Both the position numbers and the translations under genes were made by a program. Positions 1 to 8,993 of a stretch of 64,000 nucleotides of DNA are shown here, piece after piece; the stretch's first letter is position 1, and the number at the start of each line of letters is the position of its first letter. Location of the stretch: NCBI GenBank assembly GCA_963838205.1, contig CAWIQF010000007.1, positions 1-64,000 of the forward strand, given 5' to 3'. Under the pieces are notes generated by a model, which was given only the letters and a program-made list of their open reading frames with translations, searched no databases and was not told where the DNA came from. Origin of the DNA: CAIVVT01 sp963838205. GTDB lineage: Bacteria; Acidobacteriota; Terriglobia; Bryobacterales; Bryobacteraceae.

Positions 1-54
1 CCTCCGCATAATCTGACAATCTCCCCGAAGGACTTCCTGTCCCGAGGAGAGATC

Positions 55-1293
55 ATGCGTAGTTCCAAATCAAAAGCCAGGTCGCACGTCGAAATCCGGG
101 GCTTGGTTCTTCTTTATGCGACGACACTGGAGGCTCGCGGCTACCGTCCGTCAGTTGTGTTGGCCTACAGTGCCGCCGTCGAGCACTTCATCTCCTGGGC
201 GGCATCGAGCCGCGCTCGCCTGGAAGTGAGCAGGGATGCGGTTCAGCGTTTCCTTAAAGAGCATCTGGCCGACTGCAAGTGCCCGGGGCGGGTCCAGCGA
301 TGGGAAGCAACGGTACGAGCCGCACTGAACCATCTGCTGGCCATGCTTGAAAGCAGCGGCCTGGGCGTGACAGAGGTGAATGTTCCGGGACACATCACCA
401 CGGAGTTGCGAGAATACTGCGCGTTCGCAAGCGACGCGTGTGGTCTGGCGCCGGCGACGCTCACATCAAGGCGCCAGTGGATTGGACGGTTTCTGGCGGA
501 CCGGTTTCCGAAGGGTAGCGTCGAAGTTTCGCGACTGCGTCCGAAACACGTCCACGACTTCTTCACCGCACAGTGCCGGGCTTACCGGCCGGGCACGGCG
601 CACGTGGTCGCCACCGCTATCCGCAGCTACCTGCGGTTTCGAGCCGTGCATCACGCCGAGCATGTAGAGTCGCTGCTCGCGGCAGTTCCATCGGCTGCAC
701 ACTGGCGGTTGGCAGCTTTACCGGAGTACTTTGAGGCGCATGAAATCGCCAGGCTCATGGAAGCGTTCGATCGGGATCGACCTCAACAGCTGCGCGATTA
801 CGCGATCGTTCGCTGTTTGGTTGATCTCGGACTCCGGTCCTGCGAGGTCGCGGCCTTAGGTTTGGATGATATTGACTGGAAGAATGGCACGCTGACGATC
901 CGTATGGGGAAGGCCCAACGGGCTGATGTGTTGCCCCTTCCTTCCGTCACCGGCCAAGCCATCGCCGAGTACTTACGCGAGGCCCGACCGATGACCGGAA
1001 GCCGTGCGGTTTTTGTGCGTCATCGCGCTCCGCTCGACGTGCCGGTAGGCGCCAGCGTGATCCGTTCTGTGGTCAGACAGGCAGCTGCGCGCGGCGGCCT
1101 CACCGACCGGCTACGCGGTCCACATCAATTGCGCCACAGTGCGGCTACGCGGATGCTCCACGGCGGCGCGACATTGAAGGAGATTGCCGACGTCCTGCGA
1201 CACAGAAGCCTGGATACAACCGCGATCTATGCCAAGGTCGATGTGCCGCGGCTGGTTGCGATTGCTCAGCCTTGGCCAGGAGGCGCGGCATGA
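55..1293 (+). CDS. RIT tyrosine recombinase, first of three
   Basis: Site-specific DNA recombinase/integrase of 412 residues. An N-terminal SAM-like, core-binding region (about 15-210) precedes the catalytic domain (about 230-405). Visible catalytic features are Arg in LGLRSCEVAAL, the HQLRHSAATR box (His-x-x-Arg-His), His in LRHRSLDTT and the nucleophile Tyr in TAIYAKVD. A purine-rich GAGGAGAG ribosome-binding site lies just before the ATG. The stop overlaps the start of the next recombinase by 4 bases, so translation is probably coupled. In RIT elements all three recombinases are thought to act together in transposition; the role of each one is not settled. The gene appears intact. Confidence 0.93.
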   Translation: MRSSKSKARSHVEIRGLVLLYATTLEARGYRPSVVLAYSAAVEHFISWAASSRARLEVSRDAVQRFLKEHLADCKCPGRVQRWEATVRAALNHLLAMLESSGLGVTEVNVPGHITTELREYCAFASDACGLAPATLTSRRQWIGRFLADRFPKGSVEVSRLRPKHVHDFFTAQCRAYRPGTAHVVATAIRSYLRFRAVHHAEHVESLLAAVPSAAHWRLAALPEYFEAHEIARLMEAFDRDRPQQLRDYAIVRCLVDLGLRSCEVAALGLDDIDWKNGTLTIRMGKAQRADVLPLPSVTGQAIAEYLREARPMTGSRAVFVRHRAPLDVPVGASVIRSVVRQAAARGGLTDRLRGPHQLRHSAATRMLHGGATLKEIADVLRHRSLDTTAIYAKVDVPRLVAIAQPWPGGAA

Positions 1294-2225
1294 GACCCAC
1301 GATAACGAAGCAGGTCGAAGAGTACTTGGCATCCCGGCGAGCCATGGGCTTCGACTTGCACGGTGAGGGATATCAGCTTCATGCCTTCGCACGCTTTGCC
1401 GGGGAGAACGGCCAAGCAGGCCCGATGACGACGAACTCGCTGCTCCAGTGGATACAAGGCGCGAGGATACCCGGCCCGGTCACGGCAGCTAGGCGTGTCG
1501 AGGTGCTGCGTCCATTCCTGAAGTACTGCCGGCAGTTCGACCCTGCCTGCCCAGTGCTGCCTTTGGAGCTCTGCGGACCCGGTCATCGGCGAATAGCTCC
1601 TCACATCTATACAGAAGCGGAGATCACCGCACTCCTCGCCGCCGCCCGCGAACTGAAGCCCGACGGACTGCGTCCGCTCACCTATATGACGCTGTTCGGC
1701 ACCCTGGCGGCAACGGGGATGCGTGTTTCGGAAACTCTCCACTTGCAGCAAGCCGATCTGGACTTCAAGCACTCCACACTGACGGTGCGCGAGACCAAGT
1801 TCAAGAAGTCTCGGCTGGTGCCGATTCATGCCAGCACGGTCGAAGCACTGGCGCGGTACGCCAAGGCGACCGCGGGCGCCCCGCGCCAACCAGGAGTTAC
1901 AGCGTTCTTCCTCACTGCGGCTGGCCGACCTCTTCCCGAGAGAACGGTTCACCACACGTTCGATGTTCTGCGCCGACGCATGGGTTGGCGAGCGCGCGGC
2001 GGACATCCGCGACCCCGAATCCACGATCTGCGCCATACCTTCATCTGTCGGGCGTTGCTGCGCGGCCAGCAAGACAACCGGATCGATCATGTGGCCGATG
2101 CCATCGCCACCTACGTCGGGCACGCGAAAGTTTCCGACACCTACTGGTATCTCTCCGCCACCCCAGAGCTGATGGGCATCGCCTCGGAGCGCTTCTCCCG
2201 TTTTTCATCGGGAGACCATCGATGA
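1290..2225 (+). CDS. RIT tyrosine recombinase, second of three
   Basis: Tyrosine recombinase of 311 residues from the ATG at 1290. That start is chosen because it overlaps the upstream stop as ATGA and is preceded by an AGGAGG-like stretch inside the upstream gene. An in-frame start 18 bases earlier (1272) is possible but less natural. The catalytic domain shows Arg in ATGMRVSETLHL, HDLRHTFICR, His in VGHAKVSDTYWY and a Tyr following it. The final segment (TYWYLSATPELMGIASERF) is the usual C-terminus of middle RIT recombinases. The stop overlaps the third gene by 4 bases. The gene appears intact. Confidence 0.93.
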   Translation: MRPTITKQVEEYLASRRAMGFDLHGEGYQLHAFARFAGENGQAGPMTTNSLLQWIQGARIPGPVTAARRVEVLRPFLKYCRQFDPACPVLPLELCGPGHRRIAPHIYTEAEITALLAAARELKPDGLRPLTYMTLFGTLAATGMRVSETLHLQQADLDFKHSTLTVRETKFKKSRLVPIHASTVEALARYAKATAGAPRQPGVTAFFLTAAGRPLPERTVHHTFDVLRRRMGWRARGGHPRPRIHDLRHTFICRALLRGQQDNRIDHVADAIATYVGHAKVSDTYWYLSATPELMGIASERFSRFSSGDHR

Positions 2226-3226
2226 AGAGCTCACCGCAAAGCCGCTTTGCCAATCTGGTCGAGGAGTTCTTTCTCGATCGTCTGATCCGCCAGCGGAACT
2301 CCAGTCCACAAACCGTGGCGGCCTATCGCGATTGCTTCCGGTTGCTGTTCGAGTTCGCCCGGGAGCACCGGAACAAACCGGCGGACCGCATCGCCCTCAC
2401 CGATCTGGATGCTCCCTTCGTGCTGGCGTTCTTGGATCATCTGGAAAAGGTTCGCAAGAACTCGATTCGCAGTCGGAACGCCCGGTTGGCTGCGATCCGC
2501 TCCTTCCTGCGCTTTGCCGCTCTTAAGGACCCGCCATCGATCGCTACCATCCAGCGCACGCTCGCCATCCCGATGAAGCGTCATAGCAAGCCCCTGGTTG
2601 GATTCCTGTTGCGCGAAGAAGTACAAGCGATAATCAGCGCTCCAGATCCGTCCACGTGGGTCGGACAACGAGACCAGGCTCTCCTGGCGACGCTCTACAA
2701 CACGGGAGCCCGCGTCTCTGAAGCCATCAACATCACCGTCGCCGATCTTGCGCTCGATGGCAGCCCGAGCATTCGGCTCCGCGGGAAAGGCCGCAAGGAT
2801 CGCGTCGTACCGATCTGGCCTGCCACGTCGCTTCAACTCCGCCGCTGGCTCAAACGGATTGATCGCGCGCCGGACAATCCGCTGTTTCCGGCTTCTTCTG
2901 GTGGCCTGCTCACGCGGTCGGCATTCACTGACCGTTTGCGGCGGGCCGTGCAAGCCGCAATGGGCAAATGCGCGAGCCTCGGCCGCCAGAGAATCTCGCC
3001 GCACACGTTCCGGCACACTACCGCCATGCACCTGCTGCAATCTGGCGTGGACATCACGGTTGTTGCTCTCTGGCTCGGCCACGAGAGTCCCGCTACGACC
3101 CACCTCTACATCGAAGCGGACCTCAAGATGAAGGAAGTTGCTCTCAAGGCGCTCCAGCCGCCGACCACGACGCCGATCCGGTACAGGCCACCTGATCGGC
3201 TGCTCCGCTTCCTTAAAGAGCTGTGA
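2222..3226 (+). CDS. RIT tyrosine recombinase, third of three
   Basis: Tyrosine recombinase of 334 residues. The ATG at 2222 overlaps the previous stop (ATGA). The frame stays open upstream to 1985, but that part is a shadow of the preceding gene. An N-terminal core-binding domain (about 10-110) precedes a catalytic domain with Arg in NTGARVSEAINI, HTFRHTTAMH, and His and Tyr in LGHESPATTHLYIEADL. This arrangement is close to XerC/D-type integrases. The stop at 3224-3226 is followed immediately by the 14-bp repeat of the element's right end, so nothing else is carried. The gene appears intact. Confidence 0.93.
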   Translation: MKSSPQSRFANLVEEFFLDRLIRQRNSSPQTVAAYRDCFRLLFEFAREHRNKPADRIALTDLDAPFVLAFLDHLEKVRKNSIRSRNARLAAIRSFLRFAALKDPPSIATIQRTLAIPMKRHSKPLVGFLLREEVQAIISAPDPSTWVGQRDQALLATLYNTGARVSEAINITVADLALDGSPSIRLRGKGRKDRVVPIWPATSLQLRRWLKRIDRAPDNPLFPASSGGLLTRSAFTDRLRRAVQAAMGKCASLGRQRISPHTFRHTTAMHLLQSGVDITVVALWLGHESPATTHLYIEADLKMKEVALKALQPPTTTPIRYRPPDRLLRFLKEL

Positions 3227-3312
3227 AATTATGCGCAGTCCGAGAGTGCCAGGAAGCCGCGGGGCCGCGTCACGACCTACGAACTGTACATAATCCGCGA
3301 CTGCGCATAATT
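3227..3312. repeat. RIT right-end inverted repeats
   Basis: AATTATGCGCAGTC at 3227-3240 is repeated as an exact reverse complement at 3299-3312, 58 bases apart. The outer copy coincides with the point where IS66 tnpC coding sequence resumes. A third related motif, CATAATCCGC, sits at 3289-3298, and CGCATAATC occurs at 6-14 by the left end. Multiple subterminal repeats of this kind are plausible recombinase binding sites. The assignment as the element's end is inferred from the tnpC junction. Confidence 0.75.
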
Positions 3313-4716
3313 GCGGCCGAGAGCCACCGCGCGCAGAGCACGTTCGGCTGCGTTGTTGTCGATCTCCAGTTGGCCATCGTCGCAGAAGCGCAGCAGCGCG
3401 GGCCAAAGCCCAAGCGCATAGCCGATGGCCGAGGTGACAGGCGATTTCTTCGGCAGCTTGGCGAGCGTGGACCGAAGCAACTCGTGCATGGAATCGAGCA
3501 ACGGCCGAGTACGAGCTTGGCGGACCTACCTCCGCTGATCCGGAACACGTCCGCGGATCTCACTTTCAATCGCGTACAGTTCGCCGATGCGACGCAGAGC
3601 TTCCGCCGCGACCGGCGAGGCGTGCGCCTGCTGCAGATCGTAAAACTTGCGCCTTACATGCGCCCAGCACGCCGCCTCGCAAATGCGCGAGTCGGCGCCT
3701 TCATAGAGCGCGTTGAAACCGGCGAATGCGTCGGCTTGCAGCGTGCCGCGAAAGTCCTTCAGATGACGCTGCGGATGCTCGCCCTGGCGGTTGGGCGAGT
3801 AAGCAAACCAGACCGCCGGAGGCGAGGAATCTCCGGACGGCCGGTCATCGCGGACGTAAGTCCACAAGCGCCCGGTCTTGGTTTTGCCCGCTCCGGGAGC
3901 GAGCACCGGGACCGGTGTGTCGTCGGCATGCAGCTTGCTCGCCGCCAGCACGTAGCGTCGCAGCGCGTCGACCAGAGGCGCCAGCAGACGGCTCGATTCG
4001 CCCACCCAGTCGGCCAGCGTGGAGCGATCGAGGTCGATGCCGACGCGCTCATAGATTTCCGACTGGCGGTACAGCGGAAGGTGATCCGCATACTTCGAAA
4101 CGAGCACGTGTGCCAGCAGGCCCGGCCCCGCGAGACCGCGCTCGACCGGACGGCTCGGCGCAGGCGCTTGCACGATGTGCGCGCAGCAACTGCAACTCAG
4201 CTTCGGCCGGACGATCCGGATCACTTTGAATTGCGCGGGCACGAACTCGAGCAGCTCGGAGACGTCCTCGCCGAGCTTGCGCAGTGCGCCGCCGCATTCC
4301 GGACACGCGCTCTGCTCGGGCGCGTGCGTCTGCGTTTCGCGCGGCAGGTGCTCCGGCAGCGGGCGCCGTGCGGGTTTTCTTCTGGGCGGCTGCGCTGAAG
4401 CTGCTTCGCTCTGCGCTTCGGTCTGCGGAGGTGCGCTTTCAGTCTGCGTCGATTCCAGATCCTCGAGCTGCAATTCGAGCTGCTCGATCTGATGGTCGAG
4501 CTTCTCGCTCTTGCGTCCGAACTGCATCCGCCGCAGCTTCAGGATGAGCAGTTTCAGATTCTCGATTGCGGTCTCGTGCGATGTCAGCTTTTCCTGCTGC
4601 GCGACTAATGTGTTGTACTGCGCGATCAGATTCTCGTGTTGCGCGAGGATCACAGCCTTCAACGCGGACTGATCCAGAGCGTTCAGATCAGGCAGCGTGA
4701 GGGGCGCGGCAACCAT
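3313..4716 (-). pseudogene. tnpC: IS66 transposase TnpC, in-frame amber stop and truncated C-terminus
   Basis: DDE transposase of IS66. It starts at the ATG at 4716 with a coiled-coil N-terminus (about 10-75), a Cys4 zinc-ribbon (CPEC and CSCC motifs), then the catalytic core with Asp in HADDTPVPVL, Asp in LQADAFAGFNAL and Glu in DNNAAERALR. A TAG codon at 3526-3528 interrupts the frame after RGRVPDQRR. The same frame continues on the other side with VRQARTRPLLDSM, so this is a point nonsense mutation and not a frameshift. After LGRN the frame runs into the RIT terminal repeat at about 3312, so roughly the last 50 residues usual for the family are missing. Non-functional. Confidence 0.9.
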
Positions 4717-4888
4717 AGATCTAATGTGCCATACGCACGTTGCAAGACCATGAAAACATTAAACAATTATGCGTGTTTTTGTTGTTTTCTGGAAGGCGGC
4801 CACACCCTAGTGGTTCGATCGGACGTCGTCCATCGTGCAGACGATTTGTTTGAAACAAAAAGCAGAATCGCCCCTTCGTGTCATTCCC

Positions 4889-5236
4889 TCAAACCGCCAT
4901 TTGCGGTGCGGCGGTGCGCACTGGCCTGCGCCAATCGATGCCCTCCAGCAGCATCGATAACTGCGCCCGCGTCAGCACAATGGTGCCGCTGTTGGCCTGC
5001 GGCCAGATGAAGCGGCCCCGCTCCAGACGCTTGGCAAATAGGCACAGCCCGTCACCATCCCACCACAGCAGCTTGATCAGATCGCCGCGCCGACCGCGGA
5101 AGACAAAGACGTGTCCCGAGAAGGGATCCTGCTCAAGCGCGGTCTGCACCAGCGCGCTCAGGCCCGTGAAGCCACGCCGCAGATCGGTCACACCGGCCGC
5201 GATCCAGATGTGCGCTCCCGCTGGCGGCGCGATCAT
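4889..5236 (-). CDS. tnpB: IS66 accessory protein TnpB
   Basis: A 115-residue IS66 Orf2 protein with the family hallmarks IWIAAGVTDLRRGFTGL near the N-terminus, VFVFRGRRGDLIKLLWWDGDGLCLFAKRLERGRF in two adjacent stretches in the middle, and LLEGIDWRRP at the end. The ATG at 5236 overlaps the tnpA stop as ATGA and gives the normal family length. The frame is open upstream to 5386, but that part is tnpA shadow. It is required for IS66 transposition, with an unknown biochemical role. It is followed by a 172-base gap before tnpC. Intact. Confidence 0.93.
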   Translation of the reverse strand: MIAPPAGAHIWIAAGVTDLRRGFTGLSALVQTALEQDPFSGHVFVFRGRRGDLIKLLWWDGDGLCLFAKRLERGRFIWPQANSGTIVLTRAQLSMLLEGIDWRRPVRTAAPQMAV

Positions 5237-5709
5237 CCGCGCAACATCTCCAGGACCGCACGCAACGTGGACGCGTCGGCCGTGCCCTCGATGCGCAATT
5301 GGGCCTTCGGAAGCTGGATGTGGATCGTGCCTGGCGTGACCGTGCGTCGCGCTGGATCCGGCCCGCTCTCGTGTTTGACCGTGCAAGCTGGGCTTGCAGT
5401 CGCGGCGGGCGTTTCACTCACCGTCGGCTCGGAGATCGTCACCGGCAGCAGTGCGACTCCCGCTGCTGCTCCACCGAGTCGCCCGCGACGATATAGCGTG
5501 CGCCAATAGAAGACCTGATTCGCATTCACGCCGTGCGCCCGCGCCACGCGTGCCACGGAAGTTCCAGGCGCCAACGTCTCTTCCACAATCTGGCGCCGCT
5601 CCTGCACCGATCGCCGTCGGCGCTTTGCTTCTACCTCTGGCATCGGCGCAAGCTTTACGACCGGAACCGCCGCTCTGGAACTCTCCATCCGCTCCCTCCG
5701 GGGCCCCAC
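5233..5709 (-). CDS. tnpA: IS66 TnpA, helix-turn-helix protein
   Basis: IS66 Orf1 (158 residues as drawn). The central RRRRSVQERRQIVEETLAPG and ARAHGVNANQVFYWR segments form the helix-turn-helix of the IS3/IS66 TnpA type. The C-terminus carries IHIQLPKAQLRIEGTADASTLRAVLEMLRG, typical for this protein. An alternative start is the Met 7 residues in (5688). The terminal inverted repeat of the element begins 35 bases upstream. Intact. Confidence 0.9.
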   Translation of the reverse strand: MGPRRERMESSRAAVPVVKLAPMPEVEAKRRRRSVQERRQIVEETLAPGTSVARVARAHGVNANQVFYWRTLYRRGRLGGAAAGVALLPVTISEPTVSETPAATASPACTVKHESGPDPARRTVTPGTIHIQLPKAQLRIEGTADASTLRAVLEMLRG

Positions 5710-5743
5710 TCAACGGCCCCTCCCGAGGATGTCAATTCAACCG

Positions 5744-5777
5744 GCCTACTTCCAGACGGCCATAACCAGACGCTTAC
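5744..5777 (-). repeat. IS66 terminal inverted repeat, tnpA side
   Basis: On the minus strand the element starts at 5777 with GTAAGCGTCTGGTTATGG and continues GCCGTCTGGAAGTAGG, a recognisable IS66-type end. The matching repeat at the other end is not in the window. Confidence 0.85.
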
Positions 5778-6011
5778 GCCTGGTGTCTGGTTGCAGAATC
5801 TCTGATACCGGCTTACGGTTGCGGCTCTGAAGTCGCTACGGAGCGGCGTGCGCAGGCCAGTGGTTTGACGTGTCAACCGCTGCGAATTGGAACTGGCAAT
5901 AGTGGATCGGGCTGAGGCCAGCCGCAGCCGCCTGCGCACCCTGTCACCTGGGGCGGAACCCGCGCCGGCCGCGTCTGGATTCAGCCGGGGCCATCCGGGA
6001 GCAGCTTCGAT
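5778..6011. repeat. Intergenic stretch with a dispersed repeat (5815-5868)
   Basis: There is no gene here. Bases 5815-5868 (ACGGTTGCGGCTCTGAAG, then a stretch ending GTGCGCAGGCCAGTGGTTTG) match, with substitutions and small gaps, 38865-38916 between two unrelated genes. This marks a dispersed intergenic repeat family. The remainder is GC-rich with no recognisable signal. Confidence 0.55.
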
Positions 6012-7235
6012 TTATGATCGGTTGTACTCGATGCGGGCCTCGCGGGCGCCATTCAGAATCGACCAGCGGCCGGCTTCGATCACGCGTTCGTTGTAGCCGC
6101 TGTTGGCCGGAGTGGCGATGATGCCGGCCCGATCGATCTCGTCGAGCGCCTGGCGGCGGCTGAGCGCGGAGTCGCACGTTTGCTCCAGGCGCACGACGGT
6201 ATTCACGATGTGCGCGATGGAACGGTAGCCATAGCCCACCGGCGTCAAGCCGCCAGTGCCGAGATCGACGTATTGGAAATAGTCGGGACTGGGCTCGGCG
6301 TAGAGCGTCGCTCCGGGCCCGCCGGGCGTCGATATGTAGGAGTAGGCCAGGCCGCGGTACTGGTCCGAATGAGAGATCAGCGCGCCCTGGTCCGCGCCCG
6401 CGCAATACATGGTCAGTCCCTGCGTATTGCTGCCCGGGGCGGCATCCGGAAATCCGAGCGCGTTCTGCACATTCAGGCAGGCGCCGTTGGACCAGATCAC
6501 GCGGGCATCGGTCCACAGGAACCCTTCGCGGCCGTTGGGATACTTGTCGCGCACGCCGTAAACCGAGACCGAGACCGGCAGCAGCCCGGTGATGAAGTGC
6601 ACCAGGTCCACGTAGTGGCAGCCGATGTAGGTGAACGCGTCGGAGTGCTCCGCGGTACACCAGTTCTGGAAATTGGAATGACGGTAATACCACTTCTCGA
6701 GCAGGCAGCAGGAGCCGAGCTTGAATTCGCCGAACAATCCCTGGCGATAGGCTTGGCGGGCCATCAGGCTGCGATCGTCGAAGCGCTTGTGATACTCGGC
6801 GGCCACGAGCAATCTGCGCGCCCGCGCTTCGCGCTCGATCGCCAGCGCGTCGCTGGTCTTGAGGACCAGCGGCTTCACGCTCAGGATATTCTGATCGGCG
6901 GCCAGCGCGGTCATGATCGCCTCGAAATGCAGGTGGTCGGGCAAGGCCACCACGACGAGATTGCGCGGCGGCATGTTGGCGATCACCTGGCGGAACAACG
7001 CCGGATGCGGCGCGTCGGGATCCGTGTCCAGCGACGGAAATGGGACGAAGGACTGGCCGGGGAAGGCGCGGGCGAAGCGTTCGGACTCCGCCAGTTCGCG
7101 CAGCGGCCGCGCATTCAGGGCGCAGACGGAGATTTGCCCGATCGCGCCCTGGCGCTGCAGGTGATAGAGCGACGGAAGGATCTGATCGTGGGTGATCATC
7201 CCGCCGCCCACGACCGTCACAGCGAGCGCGTTCAC
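6012..7235 (-). CDS. Gfo/Idh/MocA-family oxidoreductase
   Basis: NAD(P)-dependent sugar or polyol dehydrogenase, 407 residues, cytoplasmic. The N-terminal Rossmann fold begins AVTVVGGGMITHDQILP. The usual EKP motif appears as SVKPLVLKTSD (Lys kept, Glu replaced by Val), then AAEYHKRFDDRS and the substrate-side His in YIGCHYVDLVHFITG, all typical of the family. The C-terminal half is the alpha/beta substrate domain. The ATG at 7235 overlaps the stop of the upstream aminotransferase (ATGA), so the two probably act in one pathway, perhaps an amino-sugar conversion. The substrate cannot be read from sequence. Confidence 0.88.
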   Translation of the reverse strand: MNALAVTVVGGGMITHDQILPSLYHLQRQGAIGQISVCALNARPLRELAESERFARAFPGQSFVPFPSLDTDPDAPHPALFRQVIANMPPRNLVVVALPDHLHFEAIMTALAADQNILSVKPLVLKTSDALAIEREARARRLLVAAEYHKRFDDRSLMARQAYRQGLFGEFKLGSCCLLEKWYYRHSNFQNWCTAEHSDAFTYIGCHYVDLVHFITGLLPVSVSVYGVRDKYPNGREGFLWTDARVIWSNGACLNVQNALGFPDAAPGSNTQGLTMYCAGADQGALISHSDQYRGLAYSYISTPGGPGATLYAEPSPDYFQYVDLGTGGLTPVGYGYRSIAHIVNTVVRLEQTCDSALSRRQALDEIDRAGIIATPANSGYNERVIEAGRWSILNGAREARIEYNRS

Positions 7236-8737
7236 CGCGCCGCCTCCGGCCGGACCAGGCTCTCCGTCACAGCCTCCTCAAAAGCAGCCAGGCTTTCGAG
7301 CAGTGCCTCTTCGGTGATGCACAACGGGGGCGCGATTTTCACCGTGGAACCGTTGTATCCCACTGGGCTGAACAGCAGGACGCCCTTCTCAATGCACCGC
7401 TGCACGATTGCCCAGGCCAGCTCGCCATCGGGCTGCCCGGTCTCCGGATGGACGCAGATGAAACCTGCCACCAGGCCCTTCCCGAGCACCGCGCCGATTT
7501 CAGGATGCGGCTTCTGAATCTCGCGCAGGCGCGCGTGCAGGAGCGCGCCCAACTGCGCTGCCTGTGCGGCCAGGTGTTCCCCGACAATCAGATCGATCGA
7601 GGCCAGCGCGGCGGCGCAGCAGACCGGATTGCCGCTGTGCGTGGAGGTCATGCTGCCCGGGCCGAACAGGTCCATCACCTCCGGACGCCCGGCCACGGCG
7701 GAGAGGGGCAGCGAACTGGAAATGCCCTTGCCGAACGTGGCCAGATCGGGCACGACGCCGTAGTGCTCGAAGCCCCACAGCGTGCCGGTGCGGCCGAAGC
7801 CGGCCTGCACTTCGTCGAACACCAGCAGCGCGCCGTGGCGCTGGCACCATTCGCGCAGGCGTTGCGCATAGGCCGGCGGCGCGAACGCGGACGTGCCGCC
7901 CTGGTAGGTCTCCATGATCACGCCGGCCACGTTGGCGGGGTCGATGCCCGAGTTCCGCAGGCTGCTCTCGAACAGGTCGAAGGAGGTGTCCTTGGTCCAG
8001 AAGCCGTCGGGAAAGGGCACCTGCACGAAGCCCGGGTCGAGATTGACGATCCATTCCTTCAGCGCTGGGATGCCGCCCGCCTGCTGCGAGCCCAGCGTGC
8101 GGCCATGGAATCCTTTCTCGAAGGAGACGATGATGTTCTTACCGCGGCCGCCGTGGCTGACGCCCCAGCGCGCGGCACAGCTTGATCGCGCATTCGACGG
8201 CTTCCGAGCCGGTGGTCAGCAGGAACACCTTCTTGAGCGGCTCCGGCAGCAGGCCCGCCAGGCGCTCCACCAGTTGTGCGCGACTCCAGGTTGGGGAAGC
8301 AGTAGCTGGTGAGCAAACTCTGGGCGGCCTGACGGCTGATGGCGTCGCGGATTTCCTGGCGGCCGTGGCCGGCGTTGGTGATCAGCACGCCTGACGACCA
8401 GTCGATCCAGCAGTTGCCGAAAGCGTCGTAAACCTGGAAGCCCATCGGCATGATCCCACAGGATCGGCGGCTGGCCGCGCATGGCCAGCGGTTCCCAACG
8501 CGCCAGCGTTTCGAGCACGGCCAGCGAGCCCGGGGCCGGAATCTCGGTCTGAATGCGCCGCAATGGCGTGTCGATGTGCGGTACGCGTTTCGGTGTGAGG
8601 TCGTAATCCTTAGCCACTTTTTTCAACTCCCTGACTTCTTTGTCGCCTGCCTGCGCCTTGCGGTCATGCTCGCGCAGCCGCCGTCGTAATCTCTGAATAA
8701 TATGAAGAGCGTTTCTCTCCCGCTTCACTCCGGGCAA
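7232..8737 (-). pseudogene. Class-III aminotransferase, three frame disruptions
   Basis: PLP-dependent aminotransferase of about 500 residues if the frames are joined. The pieces are continuous and unmistakable: DYDLTPKRV and MRGQPPILWDHADG, then FQVYDAFGNCWIDWSSGVLITNAGHG, then AQLVERLAGLLPEPLKKVFL and TTGSEAVECAIKLCRA, then GRGKNIIVSFEKGFHGRTLG through to 7232. The PLP lysine lies in ATFGKGISSSLP and the Asp in LLVFDEVQAGFGRTG. The frame changes at about 8452, 8281 and 8150. Each change is explained by one extra base, and together they restore the original frame. Either a decaying gene or, more likely, sequencing insertions. It overlaps the downstream dehydrogenase start by 4 bases. The start at 8737 is the first ATG and is not certain. 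Confidence 0.8.
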
Positions 8738-8993
8738 TCCGCAGAGCGCAGCGCACGGCGTTCGCGCTGCCCGCTCGCATTGGATCCTATTGCCTCAGTA
8801 GATCACCTCGCGGATGCGCCCGGGAAGTGGCTGGCGGCTGGGCCGGCGCGGGGTCGCACCCAAGCGCGTTACCCACGCCGGTGGGGCATTGCGCCTGTCC
8901 AGGGAATTGATCGAAAAGGGAGCAGAGAGCGGGGGAGAGAATGAGGGGCCGGGAGCCGCGAAGACGCCGCGGCTCCCGGAAAGTTGTTAACAG
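8738..8993. other. Intergenic region between the Oar receptor and the aminotransferase
   Basis: 256 bases without a credible gene. It should contain the promoter of the aminotransferase/dehydrogenase pair (towards 8737) and the 3' end of the receptor transcript. The only structure seen is the hairpin at 8949-8979. Confidence 0.5.
8949..8979 (-). terminator. Strong hairpin after the Oar receptor gene
   Basis: A perfect 12-bp stem (CCGGGAGCCGCG at 8949-8960, complement at 8968-8979) with a 7-base loop lies 15 bases beyond the receptor stop at 8994 in the direction of its transcription. There is no clean U-tract after it (CCTCATTCTCTC), so it may stabilise the 3' end or be a weak terminator. 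Confidence 0.6.

Larger units (their letters stand above)
1..3312 (+). mobile_element. RIT element (recombinase in trio), left end cut by the window edge
   Basis: Three consecutive tyrosine-recombinase genes on the plus strand overlap each other by 4 bases (ATGA at 1290 and 2222), which is the defining architecture of RIT elements. A perfect 14-bp inverted repeat (AATTATGCGCAGTC at 3227-3240 and its complement at 3299-3312) closes the right end. A related CGCATAATC motif lies at 6-14 near the left end, so the left terminus is probably only partly inside the window. The right end abuts the truncated tnpC of an IS66 element. No cargo genes are present between the recombinases and the ends. The exact left boundary cannot be placed. 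Confidence 0.82.
3309..5777 (-). mobile_element. IS66-family insertion sequence, tnpC end truncated at the RIT junction
   Basis: On the minus strand the order is tnpA, tnpB, tnpC, the IS66 layout. The tnpA-proximal terminus is present: reading inward from 5777 on the minus strand it begins GTAAGCGTCTGGTTATGG, the GTAAGCG start typical of IS66 ends. The opposite terminus is missing because tnpC is cut off at about 3312 by the RIT end. tnpC also carries an internal stop, so the copy cannot transpose autonomously. The 8 bases after 5777 (GCCTGGTG) are the presumed target duplication, but its partner lies outside the window. Confidence 0.88.

Noticed and set aside
1..3312. Integrative prophage or genomic-island integrase module
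   Set aside because: Three recombinases in overlapping order without phage or cargo genes fit a RIT element better, and the tRNA gene is 20 kb away.
7232..8737. Two or three separate short genes for the aminotransferase pieces
   Set aside because: The pieces join seamlessly in one family sequence and each break is one base, so it is a single interrupted gene.
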